A stretch of 5,130 nt of DNA. Origin: Bacteroidales bacterium (GTDB lineage Bacteria > Bacteroidota > Bacteroidia > Bacteroidales > UBA7960). Shown here piece after piece: positions 1 to 5,130 of this stretch. Position 1 is the first letter of the stretch. The number at the start of each line of letters is the position of its first letter. Below the pieces are notes generated by a model. The model was not told where the DNA came from, searched no databases, and saw only the letters and a program-made list of their open reading frames with translations. The stretch lies in NCBI GenBank assembly GCA_007123065.1, contig SKSI01000023.1, positions 1 through 5,130 on the forward strand, written 5' to 3'. Position numbers and translations under genes: made by a program.

Positions 1-54
1 ACAAGCAATATCTATTAAAATATCTTTTCTTCCAAACCAAACATTAACAGACCT

Positions 55-2979
55 ATGCTTATTCTTTTACGAAACCTTGCCATTTTACTGATTCTTTCTT
101 TTATCTGTCAAAACACTTATGGCGAAAAACACCACCGTGTCCAAATTGATCTGGACGGTCGTAATTTAACAGAAATTGCTGAACTGGGTGTTGCTATGAA
201 TGTTTTTGATTTCAGACCGGGCCTGTCCGTTTCCGGAGAGTTTTCCGAAACAGAATTGGATGCATTAGTAGCCGCCGGTTTCTCTTACAAAATACTCATA
301 GAGGATATGAGCAACTATTACCAGGAACGTAACAGAGGTTACGATATCGATGAAATGAATCGTAAAATGCGGGAAGCCAAACCCAGATCACAGTATCCTA
401 CCCCTGAAAATTTTACTTTGGGTTCGATGGGCGGATTTCACACCTATAGTGAGATGCTGGACGATCTGGATGCCATGCATACCCTGTTTCCGGATTTAAT
501 CTCTGAAAAGCTGCCAATTGGCACAACCACTACGATTGAGACACGACCTGTTTATTGGGTCAGGATATCAAACAACCCTGATGTGGAACAAGACAAGCCC
601 AAAGTCTTGTATACAGCTCTCACCCATGCGCGGGAACCCGCCTCAATGCAGCAAATGCTCTTTCAGATGTGGTACCTGCTGGAAAACTATGATACAGATC
701 CTGAGATACAATACCTTATAGATAATGTTGAAATGTATTTCGTTCCATGCGTGAACCCGGATGGATATGTTTACTGTGAAACCACGCACCCCAATGGAGG
801 AAGCATGCACAGAAAAAACATGCGCATCAATTCAAATGGAAGTATTGGGGTAGACCTGAACAGAAATTTCGGTTACATGTGGGGCTTTGACAATTCCGGA
901 TCATCACCAAATCCCTCCATGCAAACATACCGGGGCACGGCACCTTTTTCCGAACCGGAAACACAGATACAAAAAGAGTTTGCGGAAACCTACGATTTTT
1001 CACTCGCCCTCAACAATCACACGTTCAGTGATCTGTTAATATACCCCTGGGGCTACAACGATCAATTAACCCCCGACGGAGATATTTTTATTGAATATGC
1101 AAAGTACCTCACCAGGGAAAACAATTATGTTTACGGAACCTGTTACGAAACACTCGGGTATTTTGCAAACGGGGTTTCGGACGACTGGTTTTACGGTGAA
1201 CAGGAAACAAAAGACAAAGTATTTGCCTTTACACCAGAAGCAGGGAAACCCAGCGATGGTTTCTGGCCCGCTATTCACAGAATTGAGGAAATCTGTGCCG
1301 GCCACACCCACATGAACATCGGACTTGCGCGCCTGGCAATGGAATATGCAGAGCTAACCGATCTAACCGGACAATATCTTTCTCACGAAAACCCGGAAAT
1401 AGAATTCAGCATCTATAATATGGGACAATCAAGTCCGGCAGATTTCAGTGTTTACATCACGCCGCTTAGCTCTTCAATCATCAGTGCAGGCGATGCCGTC
1501 AACTTTACAAACATGGCAGTGCTTGATACAAACACCGGTTCCATCAATCTGGAACTGGATCCCTACCTGAATACAGGCGCAGAAATCCAGTTTGTGCTCT
1601 CATTGGACAATGGATCATTTGCCTGGAATGACACCATTACCAAATATTTTGGAGAACCGGAACTGGTCTTTTTTGACCCTTGCGACAATCTTGACAACTG
1701 GAACACCACAAGCTGGGGCATTTGCAATCAACAATATTTCTCACCACCGGCATCAATAGCAGATAGTCCCGGACAAAACTACGAGAACAATGCCAACACC
1801 TTTATTACCAGTCAACAGGCATTTGATCTTAGTAATGCAAATATCGCCTGGGCAGAATTCCATACACGTTTTGACATTGAAGCGGGCTGGGATTACGTGC
1901 AATTCATGTATTCTACCGATAACCAAAGCACCTGGGTACCCCTGGAAGGCAATCTTACCACTGCAGGGAGCTCCAATCAGGACCCGGGTCAACCTATATA
2001 CGACGGAACCCAGTCTGAATGGGTGCTTGAAGAGGTAGACCTTTCCCATCTGACCGGAGAAGAGGAGATATGGTTTCGCTTCCGTCTTGTCAGCGATCAT
2101 ATCATAAACAGGGAAGGCTTTTATTTTGATGATTTTAAACTCTATACGCTTGATTACACACCCAGCTATCATTTCTTCCCACCGGAAAACATCAGCTTTT
2201 ATCAGCACCAAAGCCTGGAACTGGATTTTTCCGACTTTGTTTCATGGGAACTGGAAGGGGAAATTGAGCTGAGTTGGGAATATAACGAACACATCCAAAT
2301 TGAATCATCAGGGCCAACTAGCATTTTAATCCAAAATGCAAACAATTCCTGGACCGGTGAAGAGACCATACTGTTTGGTGTATCAGATGACCATGCAACA
2401 CGAGAACAAGAAGTACAAGTCATTGTAGAAGCCGTTCCCGCACCCATTATTACCGGACAGGATGAAGTGGAGATTATGCAGGGAGAAAGCATCGTATTTG
2501 ACCCATTGTTCCTTTATGTTACAGATGATCATTTTAATTATCCGGAAGACTTTTCTATTGAGTTACACGACGGAGAAGATTATGAGCTGCATGATGATCT
2601 GCTCATTGTACCCAATCCCTCATTCTCCGGACTTTTGCATATCCCTTTGATCGTCAACAATGGTTTTCAGGATAGTGAAGTTTTTGAGTTCGGGCTTTTT
2701 GTTGACACAGATACAGACATCTTCCGACAAACATATGATTCAGCAGCAAGGATTTTCTACGATCAGATGTCTGGCCAGCTGGTCATCCTGATACCTGGCA
2801 AGCAGGATGAAGAAAACATCGAACTCTTCATTTACACCGCGAGTGGCACAACTGTCTGGAATGACAATTTCAAAAGCAGTCCGGAAATACGAAAACAACT
2901 TCCTGAGCTGCCTGCGGGTGTTTACATCATACAATTACGCGGTGCATTGTTCGCAACTGAAAAAATCATCTTGCACTAA
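55..2979 (+). CDS. Secreted M14 zinc carboxypeptidase with MAM/Ig-like domains and type IX sorting domain
   Basis: This gene encodes a predicted extracellular or cell-surface metallocarboxypeptidase that removes C-terminal residues from peptides. Residues 1-23 look like a signal peptide (hydrophobic core about 8-18, likely cut after TYG). Residues 24-125 resemble the propeptide region of large bacterial M14 enzymes. The catalytic domain spans about 126-435. Its zinc ligands are H191 and E194 (HAREP) and H322 (HTFSDLLIYPWGY). Substrate-binding residues are R253/R257 (RKNMR) and N269-R270 (DLNRNF). Y369 matches Tyr248 of carboxypeptidase A, and E395 (FTPEAG) is the catalytic Glu. After it come a CARDB/Ig-like region (about 437-534), a MAM/immune-inhibitor-A-like jelly-roll (about 535-698, ending GFYFDDFKLY), about two Ig-like domains (705-890), and a type IX sorting domain (about 895-974, with LPAGVYIIQLRG and terminal EKIILH). 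The start is secure: an in-frame TAA lies at 16-18 and this is the first ATG after it. The family and the active site are clear. The accessory-domain names are inferred from sequence pattern. Confidence 0.93.
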   Translation: MLILLRNLAILLILSFICQNTYGEKHHRVQIDLDGRNLTEIAELGVAMNVFDFRPGLSVSGEFSETELDALVAAGFSYKILIEDMSNYYQERNRGYDIDEMNRKMREAKPRSQYPTPENFTLGSMGGFHTYSEMLDDLDAMHTLFPDLISEKLPIGTTTTIETRPVYWVRISNNPDVEQDKPKVLYTALTHAREPASMQQMLFQMWYLLENYDTDPEIQYLIDNVEMYFVPCVNPDGYVYCETTHPNGGSMHRKNMRINSNGSIGVDLNRNFGYMWGFDNSGSSPNPSMQTYRGTAPFSEPETQIQKEFAETYDFSLALNNHTFSDLLIYPWGYNDQLTPDGDIFIEYAKYLTRENNYVYGTCYETLGYFANGVSDDWFYGEQETKDKVFAFTPEAGKPSDGFWPAIHRIEEICAGHTHMNIGLARLAMEYAELTDLTGQYLSHENPEIEFSIYNMGQSSPADFSVYITPLSSSIISAGDAVNFTNMAVLDTNTGSINLELDPYLNTGAEIQFVLSLDNGSFAWNDTITKYFGEPELVFFDPCDNLDNWNTTSWGICNQQYFSPPASIADSPGQNYENNANTFITSQQAFDLSNANIAWAEFHTRFDIEAGWDYVQFMYSTDNQSTWVPLEGNLTTAGSSNQDPGQPIYDGTQSEWVLEEVDLSHLTGEEEIWFRFRLVSDHIINREGFYFDDFKLYTLDYTPSYHFFPPENISFYQHQSLELDFSDFVSWELEGEIELSWEYNEHIQIESSGPTSILIQNANNSWTGEETILFGVSDDHATREQEVQVIVEAVPAPIITGQDEVEIMQGESIVFDPLFLYVTDDHFNYPEDFSIELHDGEDYELHDDLLIVPNPSFSGLLHIPLIVNNGFQDSEVFEFGLFVDTDTDIFRQTYDSAARIFYDQMSGQLVILIPGKQDEENIELFIYTASGTTVWNDNFKSSPEIRKQLPELPAGVYIIQLRGALFATEKIILH

Positions 2980-3027
2980 ACTCTCTGACGTTATTCATTT
3001 TGATATTTAAACAATTAACTCAGTAAA

Positions 3028-4242
3028 ATGCGAAAGATCCGGTTACATTGGCAAATTTTAATTGCACTCATTTTAAGTATTTTATTTGGAATATTTTTTA
3101 CTGACCAGGTTGAATATGTTAGCTGGATGGGAGATGTCTTTCTAAGAGCATTGCGGATGATCATCGTTCCACTCATCTTCTCCAGCATTGTTTCGGGCGT
3201 AACAGGAATTGGTAACTCAAAAAATCTTGGCAGAATGAGCGCAAAGACTTTTGGTTATTACCTTACAACCAGTTTCTTTGCTATCATGACCGGACTTTTC
3301 ATGGTTAACCTCCTCAAGCCCGGGAAAGGAGCTGACCTCGGACTTAGTGGCGTTGTTGAGGGGCTGGATGTCGGAGCAGAAACCTTTGGCCAAACGCTTA
3401 TCAACATTATTCCGGTTAATATTATAGAAGCAATGGCGACCGGAGATATGCTCTCTATTATTTTCTTTGCCATTTTGTTTGGTTTTTTCACTACCAAAGT
3501 GAAGCCCTCGTTCAGCAAGCCCATTGAAAAAACATTCAATGCCATATTTGAAGTGATGATGCAACTGACTATGTTTGTGATTCGCTTTACACCTCTGGGG
3601 ATATTTGGAATTGTTTCAAAGATGGTTGCCGAACAATCGGACAACCTTTTGCCGGTGATCAGCAGCATGGCAGTATATATGATAGCTGTAATCGGGGCCC
3701 TTATCATTCACGCTGCGATTACCCTTCCGGTTCTGGTAAAATTCATTGGACGCTCCAATCCTTTGAAACATCTCCGCTGTATGTCAGTTCCTTTGCTTAC
3801 GGCCTTTTCCACTTCGAGCAGCAATGCCACGCTCCCGCTTACACTCAAGGCGGTAGAGCACAACAGCGGCGTATCCAATGAAACAACAGGATTTGTATTG
3901 CCACTGGGAGCAACGATTAACATGGACGGCACAGCCCTTTATGAATGTGTGGCTGCCCTGTTCATCGCCCAGGCCTATGGAATTGAACTGACGTTGCTAC
4001 AACAGGGAATTGTCGTAATAACAGCATTGCTGGCATCAATCGGAGCTGCCGGAATCCCAATGGCAGGACTGGTGATCATCACCATCATCCTGACCGCCGT
4101 GGGCCTGCCGCTGGAAGGTGTCGGACTTATCCTGGCAGTTGATCGTATTCTTGATATGTTCCGAACAACCGTAAATGTATGGAGCGACTCATGCGGTGCC
4201 GTAATCATCGCGCGTTCTGAAGGGGAAATGCTGAACGTATAG
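3028..4242 (+). CDS. Dicarboxylate/amino acid:cation symporter (glutamate/aspartate transporter family)
   Basis: This is an inner-membrane secondary transporter of the DAACS/SLC1 family (relatives: GltP, GltT, archaeal GltPh, human EAATs). It probably imports glutamate or aspartate with sodium or protons. At 404 residues it is close to the family length (GltPh is about 420). Visible signatures are the TM3 motif YYLTTS (T81-S82, matching T92-S93 of GltPh), the serine-rich hairpin 1 STSSSNATLPLT (261-272), the TM7 motif NMDGT (298-302), the hairpin 2 stretch ASIGAAGIPMAG, and TM8 DRILDMFRTTVNVWSDS (372-388). In TM8, D376, R379, T380, N383 and D387 match D394, R397, T398, N401 and D405 of GltPh. 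The matching Arg and Asp favour an acidic substrate. ATG 3028 is fixed by an in-frame TAA at 3016-3018. No Shine-Dalgarno is seen; the leader is A/T-rich. It lies 48 bases after the carboxypeptidase on the same strand, so co-transcription is possible but not shown. The choice between sodium and proton coupling cannot be made from sequence alone. Confidence 0.95.
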   Translation: MRKIRLHWQILIALILSILFGIFFTDQVEYVSWMGDVFLRALRMIIVPLIFSSIVSGVTGIGNSKNLGRMSAKTFGYYLTTSFFAIMTGLFMVNLLKPGKGADLGLSGVVEGLDVGAETFGQTLINIIPVNIIEAMATGDMLSIIFFAILFGFFTTKVKPSFSKPIEKTFNAIFEVMMQLTMFVIRFTPLGIFGIVSKMVAEQSDNLLPVISSMAVYMIAVIGALIIHAAITLPVLVKFIGRSNPLKHLRCMSVPLLTAFSTSSSNATLPLTLKAVEHNSGVSNETTGFVLPLGATINMDGTALYECVAALFIAQAYGIELTLLQQGIVVITALLASIGAAGIPMAGLVIITIILTAVGLPLEGVGLILAVDRILDMFRTTVNVWSDSCGAVIIARSEGEMLNV

Positions 4243-4259
4243 ATGGTTTAGCGTTTACC

Positions 4260-4299
4260 TTGGTTGATTTGTTCGTTGTTTTTTGTTGTTTGTTTTTTT
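4260..4299 (+). other. G/T-only tract after the transporter gene
   Basis: In this 40-base stretch, 38 bases are G or T, with T runs of six (4279-4284) and seven or more near 4293-4299. It starts 18 bases after the transporter stop codon and ends against the left arm of the inverted repeat. A U-rich transcript here could help end transcription of the transporter, but I see no strong GC-rich stem immediately before it (only a weak GGT/ACC pairing at 4246-4260), so I do not call it an intrinsic terminator. Read on the minus strand it is A/C-rich. Confidence 0.5.
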
Positions 4300-4389
4300 A
4301 TCCGTTCTGATCCGTTGCATCCACGTTATCCTCGTGCTATCTGTTTTAATAGAACACGGATGACGCCGATGCGGCAGATTTATGCGGAT
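4300..4389. repeat. 90-base imperfect inverted repeat built of ~9-base units
   Basis: The arms 4300-4330 and 4359-4389 match as reverse complements at 20 of 31 positions, and five more would be G-U pairs in RNA. Inside them CGTG (4333-4336) pairs with CACG (4355-4358) and CTAT (4337-4340) with ATAG (4349-4352) around an 8-base loop; CT and AA are left as small bulges. Each arm is also periodic: on the left ATCC recurs at 4300, 4310 (ATCCGTTGC), 4319 and 4328, and on the right units ending in GAT finish at 4361, 4370, 4379 and 4389. From memory this resembles degenerate intergenic repeats with ACACGGATGACGCGGAT-like cores seen in other environmental bacterial genomes, but I could not verify that. 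Only TTTC follows the hairpin on the plus strand and an A-rich run on the minus strand, so it is not a classical terminator in either direction. Confidence 0.65.
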
Positions 4390-4403
4390 TTCAGGAGACA
4401 CTC

Positions 4404-4440
4404 AGATCTGACCTGCCCCCAGCTCCTAAATATCAGATCT
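4404..4440. other. Stem-loop beside the 3' end of the S41 peptidase gene
   Basis: AGATCTGA (4404-4411) and TCAGATCT (4433-4440) form a perfect 8-bp stem around a 21-base loop, which holds a minor CTG/CAG hairpin. The left arm is part of a 10-bp perfect palindrome, TCAGATCTGA (4402-4411). The stem starts four bases past the peptidase stop codon, so it would sit at the 3' end of that transcript and could slow polymerase or protect the RNA end. It lacks a following U-run in either direction, so a role as an intrinsic terminator is weak. Confidence 0.35.
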
Positions 4441-4444
4441 CATT

Positions 4445-5130
4445 TCACTGATTCAGCAAAAACTCTATGGCTGCTTCGATAATATCATCTCTATCCAGGG
4501 GGATATGGTCATCTGTAACCGCTATTTCGGCAAGTATGTCGGGTGGCACACCAGGTTCGATGCTGACACCTTCAGGAGAATGAAACCTGGAGGCGGACAC
4601 ACGCAGCAGCCATCCATTGGGAAGATCCCGAAAAGCGGGGATTCCTCCTCCTCCACCGGTTGTGTCACCAATAAGAGTGGCACTGTCAACTGCCTTCATA
4701 TACTGGGCAAAATAGGTGGTGGCACTGTAACTCTTTCTGTTGGTCAACACCGCAACAGGACCTGAATAACGAAGACCGTCATGAGGGTCAACAAACACCT
4801 CCTCCTGCCGGAAGTCTTCATGTCCCGGTCCGTTTTTGATATAATTGGTGCCGGCAAAAACAGACACATCCGTGAACCTTGATGCGATCCGTTGTCCATT
4901 CCCCGGACTGCCTCCTCCGTTGCTGCGCACATCAATGATCACCCCTTTTAAATGGTCCATGTTGTTAATAATCTGCAACAGGTTATCCAGGTTTCCGTTG
5001 CTGACAAGATTGCCAAAACTGCCATAATAGACATAGAGGATGTTGTCATCATATCCCACGGGAGCAACAATGAGCGGACCAAGGTAACGTTGTCTGCCCC
5101 GGAGATATTCCCGCTCGATTATGGAGAAAT
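4445..5130 (-). CDS. S41-family serine peptidase, C-terminal part (N-terminus outside the window)
   Basis: This is the final 227 residues of a serine peptidase of family S41 (tail-specific protease/tricorn-like). The frame stays open to the window edge, so the gene is cut by the window. The GTG at 5057-5059 is an internal Val codon, because the residues before it (REYLRGRQRYLGPLIVAPV) read as normal protein. Counting from the first complete codon at 5128, GVIIDVRSNGGG (62-73) is the core S41 strand and glycine loop. NRKSYSATTYF (129-140) carries the likely nucleophile S135. LIGDTTGGGGG (152-162) follows. EGVSIEPGVPPDI (186-198) is the C-terminal motif, with E191 a candidate catalytic partner. 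The Lys that CtpA/Tsp-type enzymes carry just after the GxxTxG turn is absent, which points to the tricorn-like/S41B branch. No sorting domain follows the peptidase domain. Any signal peptide, PDZ or tricorn-core domain would be in the missing part, so cell location is unknown. The gene converges on the transporter gene. Confidence 0.9.
   Translation of the reverse strand, partial: FSIIEREYLRGRQRYLGPLIVAPVGYDDNILYVYYGSFGNLVSNGNLDNLLQIINNMDHLKGVIIDVRSNGGGSPGNGQRIASRFTDVSVFAGTNYIKNGPGHEDFRQEEVFVDPHDGLRYSGPVAVLTNRKSYSATTYFAQYMKAVDSATLIGDTTGGGGGIPAFRDLPNGWLLRVSASRFHSPEGVSIEPGVPPDILAEIAVTDDHIPLDRDDIIEAAIEFLLNQ

Noticed and set aside
21..28. TATCTTTT before the carboxypeptidase gene as a possible -7 element.
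   Set aside because: It has one mismatch to TAnnTTTG, and the matching -33 element would fall at or outside the window edge, so it cannot be judged.
106..108. Cys18 as a lipoprotein cysteine of the carboxypeptidase.
   Set aside because: The preceding residues SFI do not fit a lipobox, which needs a small residue just before the Cys; a signal peptidase I site after TYG fits better.
1753..2211. A 152-codon minus-strand open frame inside the carboxypeptidase gene.
   Set aside because: It lies wholly antisense to the MAM-like domain of a gene with clear protein signatures, and its translation shows no known motif.
2971..3002. Possible Bacteroidota-type promoter before the transporter: TTG at 2971-2973 and TCATTTTG at 2995-3002 (compare TAnnTTTG), 21 bases apart.
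   Set aside because: The -7 element has a mismatch in its key TA, the -33 match is only three bases, and such matches are common in A/T-rich DNA; it is too weak to list as a feature.
3217..3707. Two overlapping minus-strand open frames of 115 and 149 codons inside the transporter gene.
   Set aside because: They are antisense shadows of strongly conserved transmembrane segments and show no independent coding features.
4300..4389. The inverted repeat as a CRISPR unit or bidirectional intrinsic terminator.
   Set aside because: The repeat units are 9-10 bases with no spacers, and no U-run follows the stem on either strand.
4264..4482. A 72-codon plus-strand open frame in the convergent gap.
   Set aside because: It runs through the G/T tract, the inverted repeat and into the antisense of the S41 gene; its protein has no recognisable domain and its composition follows the repeats. 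There is no ribosome-binding context.
5057..5059. GTG as the start codon of the S41 peptidase.
   Set aside because: The frame continues open to the window edge with protein-like residues, and a start here would leave the protein without the N-terminal part that S41 enzymes need.

Overview
This window most likely comes from the Bacteroidota. The long secreted peptidase ends in a domain that looks like the C-terminal sorting signal of the type IX secretion system, which is largely confined to that phylum. Neither visible start codon has a Shine-Dalgarno motif, and the bases before them are A/T-rich, as is usual there. By eye the base composition is moderate, slightly AT-rich. I cannot name the order or genus with confidence.

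Layout: positions 55-2979 (+) encode a 974-residue multidomain zinc carboxypeptidase of family M14. It has a signal peptide, an N-terminal propeptide-like region, a catalytic domain with all expected active-site residues, a CARDB/Ig-like linker, a MAM/immune-inhibitor-A-like jelly-roll, about two Ig-like domains and a C-terminal sorting domain. After a 48-base gap, 3028-4242 (+) encodes a 404-residue dicarboxylate/amino acid:cation symporter (GltP/GltPh/SLC1 family) with the complete set of acidic amino acid and sodium-binding motifs. After a 202-base convergent intergenic region, 4445-5130 (-) holds the C-terminal 227 residues of an S41-family serine peptidase whose N-terminus lies beyond the window edge.

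The convergent gap is the most unusual non-coding part. It contains a 40-base G/T tract, a 90-base imperfect inverted repeat whose two arms are each built of about four degenerate 9-10-base units (ATCCGTT-like on the left, CGGAT-like on the right), and a separate perfect 8-bp stem next to the end of the peptidase gene.

The three genes fit a protein-scavenging lifestyle: an exported carboxypeptidase trims peptides outside the cell, an inner-membrane symporter imports acidic amino acids, and an S41 peptidase probably works in the envelope. Only the first two could share a transcript. I see no clear sign of a new multi-gene system. The intergenic repeat and some active-site details are the points worth checking.
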